64,000 nt of DNA from JAAZNO01 sp012798275 (lineage in GTDB: Bacteria > Chloroflexota > Anaerolineae > B4-G1 > SLSP01), in NCBI GenBank assembly GCA_035347995.1, contig DAOPQD010000003.1, forward strand, positions 19,495 to 83,494, written 5' to 3'. Numbering within the stretch: position 1 is the stretch's first letter; each line of letters starts with the position of its first letter. The translations under genes and the position numbers were made by a program. The notes below the pieces were generated by a model. That model worked only from the letters and a program-made list of their open reading frames with translations, did no database searches and was not told the origin of the DNA. Positions 45,201 to 53,858 of the stretch are shown piece by piece.

Positions 45201-46433
45201 TTATTTATCTCTCCCAGAAAATAAGTGATTCCAATGTCCGTTCAACGTTATAAGGCCATATTGCCCCTGCGTTGCTTGAGGTCGCACCCGTAATGGGTAA
45301 AGCCGATCATGATAGTCAAACATCTCGGTATCCTCTGCATTCGTCACAGCAACCGAAATCGAATAGAGTCCAGCCAATAAAGGCAACACGTCTACCCGAT
45401 AAAAAACCCGCCCCTTACCTTCCACATAAGAAATCTCAAAATCGCTGAAATGTGTATTCGGTCCGGTCACATGCACCCCATCATTACGATGAATCGCCAG
45501 TCCAAAGGCTGGGTGCTCTACCCGCTCTGGCGCATAATAATGGAGCACTACCGTTAGCGACTCACCTGTCTCAAATATCTGCTTCTCCTTTCCCGTCCCG
45601 TCTAGCAATTCCACCCGTGTGATCTGCACCCGGCCAGTTCCCCAACGCTTTACATTATCAGGGGATTGTAATTTCCCTTCTTCCGCTTCCCAACTATGCA
45701 CCGTATATTGCTGGACCACCGATTCCGCAGTGCCATCTGCCACCAAAGTCCCGGCATCCAGCCACAACGCCCGTTTGCACAGGCTACGCACCGTCTCGGC
45801 ACTGTGGGACACAAACAGCAAAGTCACGCCATTCGCGCGCAGCTGATCAATCCGATCGTAACATTTCCGCTGGAACGCCGCGTCGCCCACGGCAAGCACC
45901 TCATCCACCAGCAAAATCTCCGGATCCGTGTGCACCGCCACTGCAAACCCCAGTCGCACATACATCCCCGAAGAATAATGCTTCACCGGCACGTCAATGA
46001 AGGGCTCGAGCTCGGAGAAAGCGACAATCTCGTCGAAGCGCCGGCCCACCTCTTGACGGCTCAGCCCCATCATCGAAGCGTTCAAATAGACATTCTCCCG
46101 CCCGGTGAGATCGGGGTGGAAACCCGCACCGAGTTCCAACAGCGCCCCCACCCGTCCATGAACCTCGATACGCCCGGAGGTCGGCTCCAGGATGCGCGAC
46201 ACCAGCTTTAAGGCCGTGCTTTTCCCCACGCCGTTAGGCCCGATGAGGCCTACCGTTTCCCCCGTCTCGATCTCGAAACTCACATGCCGGAGCGCCCAAA
46301 ACTCCTCTGAGGCATTCTGATTTGTACGACGCCATGGGGCCAACCGGATGAGCACTTCTTGAAAGGAACGCGAACGCTGTTGATGCAACGCGAAGCGCTT
46401 GGAGACATCCTCAAAACGAATGGCTGTGCTCAT
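45201..46433 (-). CDS. wzt: ABC polysaccharide exporter ATPase Wzt with C-terminal glycan-recognition domain
   Basis: A 410-residue ATPase. Walker A GPNGVGKST is at 65-73, signature YSSGM at 153-157, Walker B ILLVDE at 173-178 and the switch His at 210. Residues ~265-400 are a beta domain of the Wzt C-terminal type (GESLTVVLHYYAP, then LAIHRNDGVHVTG), which in Escherichia coli O9a binds the capped end of the O-polysaccharide. The ATPase works with the permease Wzm, of which there is no copy in the window. Hand-counted lines show about 60-70% GC for the ATPase part (45720-46433) and about 47-52% for the C-terminal part (45201-45700), so the halves have different histories. Confidence 0.92.
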   Translation of the reverse strand: MSTAIRFEDVSKRFALHQQRSRSFQEVLIRLAPWRRTNQNASEEFWALRHVSFEIETGETVGLIGPNGVGKSTALKLVSRILEPTSGRIEVHGRVGALLELGAGFHPDLTGRENVYLNASMMGLSRQEVGRRFDEIVAFSELEPFIDVPVKHYSSGMYVRLGFAVAVHTDPEILLVDEVLAVGDAAFQRKCYDRIDQLRANGVTLLFVSHSAETVRSLCKRALWLDAGTLVADGTAESVVQQYTVHSWEAEEGKLQSPDNVKRWGTGRVQITRVELLDGTGKEKQIFETGESLTVVLHYYAPERVEHPAFGLAIHRNDGVHVTGPNTHFSDFEISYVEGKGRVFYRVDVLPLLAGLYSISVAVTNAEDTEMFDYHDRLYPLRVRPQATQGQYGLITLNGHWNHLFSGRDK

Positions 46434-46540
46434 AGGATCATGCTACTCTCGCCCCACTCTTCCTGAAGGCAGACATCAAAAAGCCAGTCCGTAACTTAAC
46501 ACAGATACAGAAATACGCAACCGCGTGACGCCGGAGGCTT

Positions 46541-46578
46541 TCATAAAAGAACGGCGCCTCATCGTAAATGGGGCGCCG
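46541..46578 (-). terminator. Terminator after the 46600-48069 gene
   Basis: Minus-strand stem of nine pairs, one G-T (46570-46578 with 46552-46560), a 9-base loop and then TTCTTTTAT. It cuts the upstream gene off from wzt. No obvious promoter for wzt is seen in 46434-46540. Confidence 0.75.
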
Positions 46579-46599
46579 CACAAGGTGAATGACCGAATA

Positions 46600-48069
46600 T
46601 CAGGGGACGAAGTCCACCATTCGCCCATCCGTGGTCATCCAACCACATGGGCCATCTGTGCAGGCCGAATCGGGCAGCAGTTGGCAATAATTTCGCGCCG
46701 TCATGGGCAGAAAGATGAAATAGGAAAACGGTTCCGCCGCGTCAAGGGCGTCATTCTCGGGCACGGCTTCACGCGGTTCGACCTCCGTCGTCGCAGCCAT
46801 CGTGGCCGGTTCCCACGAAGGCCCCACCATGCGCAAGGGAACCATCTGCAGATACGCCACACGCTCCACCTTCAAATACATCACCTGCATGGTCATGAGG
46901 GTGTTGTAGATCTGATCCAGCAGGGCCGGGCTGCAATTTCCCTGGATCATACAGGGATCATAAGCCACTCCCGCCGGCACGAAATACTCCGGCGCCGCCA
47001 TGCTGGCCCCGCGCATATACGGCAAATAGGCAGTTCCGCCTGCCAGATCCATGTCCTTCCAATGTCCCCGCAGCGGCAGTCCCATGCTAGAAACATGATC
47101 CACCGAAAGCCCCTCCGATGTATCCATGCGGTAAGTGCCGCCGATGGGCCGATCCACATTCCCGGTCGGGTTTCCCGGAAACTGCGTGTACATGTCTACC
47201 GGCATAGGCGGGAAATTCAACCACAGGTAATCCGCCTCCGCCGGGGCGTGCAGCTCAAAACGCTCATGCCGATCCCCAAAACGAGCGCGCAGCTGATTCA
47301 CCAGCGGCGCCAGGAGACCGGCATATCCCACTCCCACGTAGCTGTGAAAGGTGAAGGTCTCAGCACTCAACACTTCAACGGAAACGACCTGCGGCGCCTG
47401 CAATGTGAACACGGCCGTGAGCTGCCGATAATTCTTGTTCGACATGATGATCTCACATCCCATGTTCGCCGGCACCACCAAGGCCCCTTCCGCCGTGAAC
47501 TGCGACCGCAGCAGATCGCTTTCCCAATAACGGTATTGATTCTGCCACTCCGACACCTTCGGGTTACGAATCGGTTTGTTCAAACCGGCCGGCACATACG
47601 TGTACAGATCTATCTGACGGGTGACCTCGACCGCGCCATTATACACTCGCACTGTCGAGGCCGGCGACACGGTGCCGAACTGATCAATCCGCGCCGGCTG
47701 GCCAAGACACCCAAACATCGTGCCGGTCCAGCTGCCGTCAATCACGAAACGAGGATACACATCCGCCGTGATCACCACCGTATCGCCGGTCCGTTGCCCA
47801 GATTTGTAGCGGAGAATGCCATAGCCAGGGGTGTAAGAGAGGATGCTGCCGACGAGGTAATTCTCAGGGACGATCCCCACCAGGTCTACGATGCTCAAGC
47901 CACGAGGTTCTAACCAATCTATCGCACTCGCCGTTGCTGTTGGAAGTAAGCCCGTCGTGGAGGACATCGCCCCGCTCTCCTCCATCGCCAGCAAGGGCAT
48001 GGCATTCGCCAACAATGCCACGACGACTACCATCACTGCTATTCCACGAGCGCCGCCCCGCCGTCTCAT
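46600..48069 (-). CDS. Secreted protein of unknown function
   Basis: A 489-residue protein I do not recognise. Residues 1-28 look like a signal peptide (GIAVMVVVVALLANAMPLLA). No known domain or catalytic pattern is visible; the middle is beta-rich with aromatic stretches (LVVPANMGCEIIMSNKNYRQ), and the last part contains an FIFLPMTARNYC segment like the surface-protein LPLVxR motif seen in the next gene. Four Cys residues near the C-terminus could pair. GGAGGCGGAAG lies before the ATG. With its own promoter (48122-48149) and terminator it is probably a single-gene transcript. Confidence 0.72.
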   Translation of the reverse strand: MRRRGGARGIAVMVVVVALLANAMPLLAMEESGAMSSTTGLLPTATASAIDWLEPRGLSIVDLVGIVPENYLVGSILSYTPGYGILRYKSGQRTGDTVVITADVYPRFVIDGSWTGTMFGCLGQPARIDQFGTVSPASTVRVYNGAVEVTRQIDLYTYVPAGLNKPIRNPKVSEWQNQYRYWESDLLRSQFTAEGALVVPANMGCEIIMSNKNYRQLTAVFTLQAPQVVSVEVLSAETFTFHSYVGVGYAGLLAPLVNQLRARFGDRHERFELHAPAEADYLWLNFPPMPVDMYTQFPGNPTGNVDRPIGGTYRMDTSEGLSVDHVSSMGLPLRGHWKDMDLAGGTAYLPYMRGASMAAPEYFVPAGVAYDPCMIQGNCSPALLDQIYNTLMTMQVMYLKVERVAYLQMVPLRMVGPSWEPATMAATTEVEPREAVPENDALDAAEPFSYFIFLPMTARNYCQLLPDSACTDGPCGWMTTDGRMVDFVP

Positions 48070-48121
48070 CTTCCGCCTCCATCACACTTCTAAACCGAAA
48101 TATAGCCAAATTCTTACTTTA

Positions 48122-48149
48122 ATTATACCTCGAAAATGGGCGGGAGCAA
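48122..48149 (-). promoter_or_regulatory. Promoter of the 46600-48069 gene
   Basis: On the minus strand TTGCTC (48144-48149), a 16-base spacer and TATAAT (48122-48127). The order ATTGCTC...AGGTATAAT is also found at 59536-59563. Confidence 0.65.
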
Positions 48150-48195
48150 TAGGAAAAAGGTCACAAAGCCGGAATTCAAACCCATCTCAAACACA

Positions 48196-48225
48196 GATCG
48201 CGACAGGGGCACCCCTGTCGCGATC
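48196..48225 (-). terminator. Palindromic hairpin after the 48254-49510 gene
   Basis: A perfect 14-base inverted repeat (48196-48209 with 48212-48225) around a 2-base centre, 28 bases after the upstream stop. The minus-strand tail TGTGTTTG is only moderately T-rich. Confidence 0.65.
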
Positions 48226-48253
48226 AACATACTTTTCCTATAAGGCCGGCTAG

Positions 48254-49510
48254 CTAGGGCACATCCAGGTGCCGCTGGGCATATTCCATAAACGTCTGCC
48301 CCGTTGCGGTCAACTGTCCAGTGGTAGGATCAATCAAATATGCATACGGATTGAAATTCGGGTTATTGTCATCCAGGCTATACCAGGCCCACCGCTGCAC
48401 CAGGCGACACTCATCCGCGGGATAACCCAGGTCGCAATCCTTGGTGTTCATGAAATAATCGAAGGTGTCGGTCAGGAAGCTCTGCACCAAGGCTAGGTCG
48501 TCCATCCCCGCATGATGATAGACAATGCCATATTCGGAAACGACGAGCGGCTTTTGCTGCTGCTCGTGCTCCCTCATCCACTGGCGAAAGGCCCGAATCT
48601 GAGCCTTGAAAATGATCATATTATTGTGATCCCCATCACTGTAAAGCGTACCAGTGCACTCACTGTAACCGGGCGGGACGTCAGCGCCGTAATCATTACA
48701 ATCTTCCTTGAAGATGAAGTTGTGCACGTTCCATACGTCCACCGGCATGGGACTGCCGTAGTTAGAGACGTAAGCATTCCACATCTTGGTCAAATATTGC
48801 AAGCGGGTAGGCGTCGCCTGGACCATACCGCCGATGCCGACCTGAGCCGTGGGATCTCCCGCTTTGATCGCATTGTGGATTTCATAATAGGCTCGCGCGT
48901 AGAGCTCCGGCAGCATTTCGTCCTGTCCTCCCCCCTCCCAATCCCGGCGATCCATCTCGTTGCCGATGAACCACAACATCCCCGGATTGGTGTCCGCAAT
49001 CGCGGTCAGCTGCGCCAGCCCCTCCTCCCGCGTGGCAGCGGAAGCAGGCGAAGTAATGATGTAATTGTAGGGCCGGACATACGGGCATTCCGCCCGGTCG
49101 CGGGTCCGGGTCGGCCAACAGGTAGTCTCTTGATGCAGACGGACGACCTGCACATAGTCCATGCCCCGCGGCCGCGGCACATCCGACTTGGCCTCAAAGC
49201 GCACGTACCATCCCGCAGCGAGCTTGCCCACATCCGCATAGTTCGAAATGTTGGGCGACAAGGCGCAATATCCCAGCCGCGAGCTGCGCGGCCCATAATC
49301 ACGGAGCACCAGCGGCAAATAGGCGCGCGGGAGCATGTCGCCGGCGGACACGGTTGTGACATCCTGAGCGCCGTCCAACGGTGTAGATTCCTGTACCTGC
49401 GGCAGCGCCACAGTGAGGCGTTGCGGCGTCGCTGCCGTCGCCAATCCCACAAATACCAGCATCAACACCAGTACACCTGTCACGTGCTTCAAGATCTTAT
49501 TGCGCCACAT
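48254..49510 (-). CDS. Secreted GH-A-clan-like glycoside hydrolase (paralogue of 58273-59481)
   Basis: A 417-residue exported protein with a signal peptide (VLVLMLVFVGLATA) and a linker holding YLPLVLRDYG. The catalytic domain looks like a TIM barrel: Glu185 in WFIGNEMD (acid/base position) and Glu326 in VSEYGI (nucleophile position), plus NVHNFIF and the tail VQRWAWYSLDD. This is the layout of clan GH-A enzymes acting on polysaccharides. It may trim the surface glycan made by the neighbouring genes. ATG 49510 has AGGAGG ten bases upstream; an ATG at 49534 overlaps the upstream stop as ATGA and is a less likely start. Paralogue at 58273-59481. Confidence 0.8.
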   Translation of the reverse strand: MWRNKILKHVTGVLVLMLVFVGLATAATPQRLTVALPQVQESTPLDGAQDVTTVSAGDMLPRAYLPLVLRDYGPRSSRLGYCALSPNISNYADVGKLAAGWYVRFEAKSDVPRPRGMDYVQVVRLHQETTCWPTRTRDRAECPYVRPYNYIITSPASAATREEGLAQLTAIADTNPGMLWFIGNEMDRRDWEGGGQDEMLPELYARAYYEIHNAIKAGDPTAQVGIGGMVQATPTRLQYLTKMWNAYVSNYGSPMPVDVWNVHNFIFKEDCNDYGADVPPGYSECTGTLYSDGDHNNMIIFKAQIRAFRQWMREHEQQQKPLVVSEYGIVYHHAGMDDLALVQSFLTDTFDYFMNTKDCDLGYPADECRLVQRWAWYSLDDNNPNFNPYAYLIDPTTGQLTATGQTFMEYAQRHLDVP

Positions 49511-49530
49511 GAAACCATACCTCCTCCTGC

Positions 49531-51069
49531 TCATTTATCGCTGATAAGCCAGATATTCCCCAAGGGCTGCACGGCATGATTCTGCAGCCAATCCGCCGCA
49601 TACACGTTCACATCCATAACCGCAGCTGCAAAAGGGCGCGTCCCCCCTTCTGCGAGCAGCTGCTCGATCTCCCAACAGCAATAGCGCACCTCCACATCCT
49701 GGCGTACCCCCTCCACGTATTGCAGAAAACGCAGCGGCGAGGCTAAAATCGGCTCCGCCAGCACCACGGCATCAGGCGGAGCCACCCGTAAAACCTCCTC
49801 GGCATACTCCCGTGGATCCGTATAGCCATTCTTGGCCGGCCACAGAAAAAATGTCTTGCCGGCGGGGCCAGGCACATGCACCCCATCGCGGAAGCTGAAA
49901 CCGCGCTCGACCACCTCCGGCGCGAGCCGATAGGTCCCCACCGGAACCAAAACGACCGCCGCAGCCACGAGGCCATAGGCTAGCCACCGTCGCAGCGATG
50001 GCGTGAGCTTGCGCTGCAACCACTCCAGCAACGCCTCAAAGCCTACCGCCATCCAGACCGCAAAAGGCACATAACTCGGCAGGTAGAACACGTAGCGATC
50101 CCCCACGCGATAGGCAAACGCGAACACAAAAACCGCCGCGTAGAGCAACGCCACATAAACGGATTCAGCCACATCGAGGCGCTGCCACACCCGCCACAGC
50201 CCTACAAGGCCACAAACGCCGGCCAGCCCCACAAACTGGAAACCCAGAAAGAACACCCACTGAAAGGCATCATCCGCCAGCCAACGCAGCGAAAAATCAA
50301 ACATCGCCCCGCTGAAGTCATAACTCTCAAATGAGAACAACGCCCAGCGCACGATTTCCGACCCTCGCAGCTGTAAGGTCGTCGCGTCCCGCGCCAGCAG
50401 CAACGCCAGGGGTGCCACCCCCACCCCCAGAGCCACGCCAGCTCCCAACAAGGTGCGCCAGTGCGGACGCTGACGTCCTATCAACCACAGCAACGCCGGC
50501 ACATACAGGCCGATCAGCAAATGTACAGACAGCCCCAGCCCCAGCACGAAAGCCGCTGCGATCAGAATCCAGGGCCTGGAGGTGTGAAACCACTTCACGC
50601 CCAACCACGCCAACAGCACCATCACCGCCAGCGTCATGGTATACACCTCGGCCCGGACGGCATGTTGCCAAAATGTGTGCGAGACGGTGAAAGCCATTAC
50701 CGTCAGGAAACTCGCCAAACGCTTGAGCCCCAGTTCCCGCAGCAAGGCAAACAGCAGCCCCACCGTGAGCGCCCCAAACACGCTGGAGACCAGATTCACC
50801 CGTCGAGCGATGTCGCCGCCCAGGAAACGCACGAACTGATGGGCGACCCACACCCACAAAGGATGACTTCCCGCGCTGCCCTGAATGAGCCCTTGCACCG
50901 CATTCAGCTGTAAATGTCCATCATCGCCCCACAAGACAGTCGGCGCCACTGTAGACCAGTACAGCCCATAGGCCAAACCCACCACAATCAGGGCCAGAAA
51001 GAAATCTGAATGGCGTAAAGAAGACCACGCCCTCTGAATCTTCAACCGCAAAGAGCCAGCTCCCACCAA
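49531..51069 (-). CDS. DUF2723-like GT-C membrane protein
   Basis: A 512-residue protein with about ten to twelve membrane helices. The first loop reads GDDGHLQLNAVQGLIQ, with an Asp-Asp pair in the place of the GT-C acid, and HAVRAEVYTMTLA matches the QAVRAEVY motif of DUF2723-type protein O-mannosyltransferase-like proteins. It ends in a soluble domain. The start is uncertain: no ATG is present before the first helix, so a TTG at 51069 or GTG at 51066 is assumed. A paralogue lies at 53859-55250. The gap 51070-51258 has no feature. Confidence 0.75.
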   Translation of the reverse strand: MVGAGSLRLKIQRAWSSLRHSDFFLALIVVGLAYGLYWSTVAPTVLWGDDGHLQLNAVQGLIQGSAGSHPLWVWVAHQFVRFLGGDIARRVNLVSSVFGALTVGLLFALLRELGLKRLASFLTVMAFTVSHTFWQHAVRAEVYTMTLAVMVLLAWLGVKWFHTSRPWILIAAAFVLGLGLSVHLLIGLYVPALLWLIGRQRPHWRTLLGAGVALGVGVAPLALLLARDATTLQLRGSEIVRWALFSFESYDFSGAMFDFSLRWLADDAFQWVFFLGFQFVGLAGVCGLVGLWRVWQRLDVAESVYVALLYAAVFVFAFAYRVGDRYVFYLPSYVPFAVWMAVGFEALLEWLQRKLTPSLRRWLAYGLVAAAVVLVPVGTYRLAPEVVERGFSFRDGVHVPGPAGKTFFLWPAKNGYTDPREYAEEVLRVAPPDAVVLAEPILASPLRFLQYVEGVRQDVEVRYCCWEIEQLLAEGGTRPFAAAVMDVNVYAADWLQNHAVQPLGNIWLISDK

Positions 51070-51258
51070 ATGGATGTCATCGGAAATCAGAAAGCGCTGC
51101 CGTTAAAGGAAAAACGAAGACATACGTCGCTCAGCCGGGAGATCAAAAAGGAGAATGAAGACCAATGGGGTCACATAAAGCGTTACCACCGGGGAACGAC
51201 AGGGCCTCCGCCCACATACGGATGGTCTCGTTAGCAGCAACCCCCTCCCGCCAGCAGC

Positions 51259-51834
51259 TCATCCCGCGGCAGAGCCCCGTCGCCGACGGGCCACGAAGAA
51301 CAAGGCGACCCCCAAAATCATCAGCACGCCCCCGCCGATGAGGAAAGGCGCCATCCCGCCCCCCGCCGCCGGCTCCTCAGCAGCCACCGCCGTCGCTGTG
51401 ACGGTCGGCGTGAGGACGACCACCGGCTCCTCCGTCGCAGGTGACTGCGGCGATGGTGTGTCCGTAGGAGCAGGAGTGATGGTCGGCGCAGCGGTCGGCG
51501 TGGATGATGCCACTGTGGGAGTAGAGGTCGCCGGCGCCGGCGTTCCTGTTGCAGCCGGCCGGGGCGTCGCCGTGGCCAAAACCGGAGGCACGGTGAGAGT
51601 GAACGGCGGGAGGGTGAGCGTGATGCCAGGCACTTCGACCGTGGGAATGACTACCGTCGGCAGCTCGATCGTCACGGGCGGCACGGTCGGCATCCAACCG
51701 ATGGGCGTCAATGTTGGCACACTTTGTCGCAAGGCGTTTTGATCGGGAGCGGCCCACGTCACCGGCAGCAGCGTCGCCGCGCTAAACAGCCCCACCAGCA
51801 CAGCGAACCAGATCCAAACCCTTCTCTTTTGCAT
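51259..51834 (-). CDS. Thr/Pro-rich secreted protein with C-terminal membrane anchor
   Basis: A 191-residue exported protein. A signal peptide (residues 8-28) is followed by ~120 residues dominated by Thr, Pro, Val and Ala (TPTAAPTITPAPTDTPSP), a glycosylation-prone stalk. The end is EEPAAGGGMAPFLIGGGVLM and a hydrophobic helix closing with RRRR, a tripartite surface-anchor pattern without LPxTG. No enzymatic domain is present. It is three bases after the DUF4012 stop and thus translated with it. It could be the acceptor of an O-linked glycan made by the DUF2723 proteins on either side. Confidence 0.78.
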   Translation of the reverse strand: MQKRRVWIWFAVLVGLFSAATLLPVTWAAPDQNALRQSVPTLTPIGWMPTVPPVTIELPTVVIPTVEVPGITLTLPPFTLTVPPVLATATPRPAATGTPAPATSTPTVASSTPTAAPTITPAPTDTPSPQSPATEEPVVVLTPTVTATAVAAEEPAAGGGMAPFLIGGGVLMILGVALFFVARRRRGSAAG

Positions 51835-51837
51835 GGC

Positions 51838-53823
51838 TTACTCTTCCTTCTGCGCGCAATACCGAAGCTCCACGGTGCGATCCGCCTGCAACGCACTCTC
51901 CATCACCCACAGGCCATCCGACCGCACCGACACCCCTTCCACCTCGTCGCACCATACCACATCTTGAGGCAGACGCAAGACGACGCGCACCGGCACCGCG
52001 CGCAACCCCGCCTGTTTCTGCCAGTCCAGGTGATACACCCACACGCCCTCACTCTCCTGCCGCAAGACCGTCGGGGGCAGCGTGTAGGTGAAGCTGATCA
52101 CCGTCTGCTCACCGGTCGGCAGCAGAAATCCCTGTCCCCACACCGCGTGCGCGGCCGATTCGGAGAGCGTCTGCGCCGCGCCAGACCACGGCGCCTGATC
52201 CCACATCGCCGCCGCCGGGATAGGATGCCGGGAAGCCGCCAACAGCTGGCTGCCCGGCGGCGCGTAGACGCGCAGATACGCCCAGTAACACCGGTCCATC
52301 ATCTGCACGTAGACGGGATCCCAGCGCGTCTCGGGGACACACGCGATGGACGCCCGGCTGGTGTGCGTGTAGGTCAACGTCAGCGTGGCGACGGGCGGCG
52401 TCTGCGTCAGATCCACGGCGTAGGCCATGGAGCGGGCGATCTTGGCGCTGGCCTTGTTGTAGCCCACATTCGCCTCGCTCACCAGCAGGAAATCTCCCTG
52501 CGGAGCGCGGACCGCGCCATCCCACCCCCGGGCCGCGAGCACGGCAGCCGCTTCAGGATCGCTTAACAGGGCCACCTGCAGGTGACGCTCGTCCAGAATC
52601 TGCAGCACAGTCTTCCCGACAAGCGTCAGATCCATATCGCCCAACCCGCTTTCCATACGCCGCTGCAGCGCCTGGACCAAATCCCCCATGAAGTTCTTGC
52701 GACTCAGGCGCCATTCGGTGGTGAATTCCCCCTCCGGCGGGGACCACGATTCATGGATGTAGGTCAGCAACGACTCCTCAGTCACCGTCTGGCCGGCGAC
52801 CTCCAGCGGCCCCACGGCGCCCACAAGGCGCTGCACCGCCACCTGATCCACGGCCAGGACGCCGTCGAAGGCGGAGCTGGCGGGATGCGCCGGCCGATAC
52901 AGCTCCAGGGCCTGCGCGACCGCCGTCGGAAAATCCGGCGACCAGTTGCTATCCCGCAAGACCAGCAAGTCAAGGCCCATGAAGCGCTTGAGGGGCTCGG
53001 GGGCCAGTGGATAGGGCCGTGAGAAGTCATCCACGGTGTAGCTGTCGGCGACGGTCGCGCGGGTGATGTGACCGGCGCGCAGTTCCACTTCCCCCACCGC
53101 CGTGATGAACCCCCCTCCCGGCCGCAATTCGTCATCGTTCAGCACGAGGAGCAGATAAGTGCGCGGCGCCGACTCGCCCACCAGGTCGGGCGCCGCCGCG
53201 GCCAGGCGCAGGCCATCCTCGAGCCACGGCAGCAAGGGAGCCAGCTGGGTCAACGGCTGCTGAAGGCGCCACGGGAGCTCCGCAGGCACGAGCTGCGCGT
53301 ATGCCGTCACCGCGCGCGCCGCCGCAGGACGCGCGGCTTGAAACGCCGGCCGTCCGGCGGACAGCGTTTGCAGCGCCAGTTCCGGCGTCAGCGCGCCGGC
53401 CTGCCAGGCCTGCAGCACGGGCGCCCCCCCGTCCCACAGCTGCACGCCCGCTTCGGTCAGCCCATCCGCCAGATCCAACAGCGGCCCCGCCTGCGCGAGC
53501 AGCGGGCCGACTTTCGGTAGCCAGCCCAGCGCCGGTCCCAGCTGCGCCAGTCCCCGCGCCGCACGCAACGTCACCACGTCCGCCCGAAGCCCCCGCAGCA
53601 GGCTCCCCACCTGCTCCGGATGCGCCTTGAGCGTCTCCATCGGCGAGGCCTCCAACAATGCCTGGGCCTCCGTCAGGTGCGCCTGCAGCGAAAGCGCCGC
53701 CGCCGCTATGCGCCCCGCCCAAATCCCCACCAGCAGGACACCCACCAGCACCAGAATCCAGCCCGCTCTTTTCAAAGTGCGAGGATCGCGCACGCGCTCT
53801 TGCCAACGCCGTTTTTGTCCCAC
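51838..53823 (-). CDS. DUF4012-domain membrane-anchored protein
   Basis: A 661-residue protein with one N-terminal helix (WILVLVGVLLVGIWAG), a helical/coiled region (residues ~45-220) and a DUF4012 domain, recognised from RTYLLLVLNDDELRPGGGFIT and the SWSPPEGEFT region. DUF4012 proteins are found beside surface-glycan genes in Gram-positive bacteria and Chloroflexota; their activity is not established. The GTG at 53823 is chosen because GGGAGG lies eight bases upstream and the ORF before it overlaps the next gene in another frame without making sense. It is flanked by the Thr/Pro-rich protein and a DUF2723 enzyme. Confidence 0.8.
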   Translation of the reverse strand: MGQKRRWQERVRDPRTLKRAGWILVLVGVLLVGIWAGRIAAAALSLQAHLTEAQALLEASPMETLKAHPEQVGSLLRGLRADVVTLRAARGLAQLGPALGWLPKVGPLLAQAGPLLDLADGLTEAGVQLWDGGAPVLQAWQAGALTPELALQTLSAGRPAFQAARPAAARAVTAYAQLVPAELPWRLQQPLTQLAPLLPWLEDGLRLAAAAPDLVGESAPRTYLLLVLNDDELRPGGGFITAVGEVELRAGHITRATVADSYTVDDFSRPYPLAPEPLKRFMGLDLLVLRDSNWSPDFPTAVAQALELYRPAHPASSAFDGVLAVDQVAVQRLVGAVGPLEVAGQTVTEESLLTYIHESWSPPEGEFTTEWRLSRKNFMGDLVQALQRRMESGLGDMDLTLVGKTVLQILDERHLQVALLSDPEAAAVLAARGWDGAVRAPQGDFLLVSEANVGYNKASAKIARSMAYAVDLTQTPPVATLTLTYTHTSRASIACVPETRWDPVYVQMMDRCYWAYLRVYAPPGSQLLAASRHPIPAAAMWDQAPWSGAAQTLSESAAHAVWGQGFLLPTGEQTVISFTYTLPPTVLRQESEGVWVYHLDWQKQAGLRAVPVRVVLRLPQDVVWCDEVEGVSVRSDGLWVMESALQADRTVELRYCAQKEE

Positions 53824-53858
53824 TCGCCAACCTCCCTCACAAAGGCCGCCGCGCCCGG

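Noticed and set aside
46525..47913. Plus-strand ORF of 462 codons opposite the secreted protein gene
   Set aside because: His/Arg-rich shadow frame that also crosses the terminator at 46541-46578; the minus-strand frame has a signal peptide, RBS and promoter.
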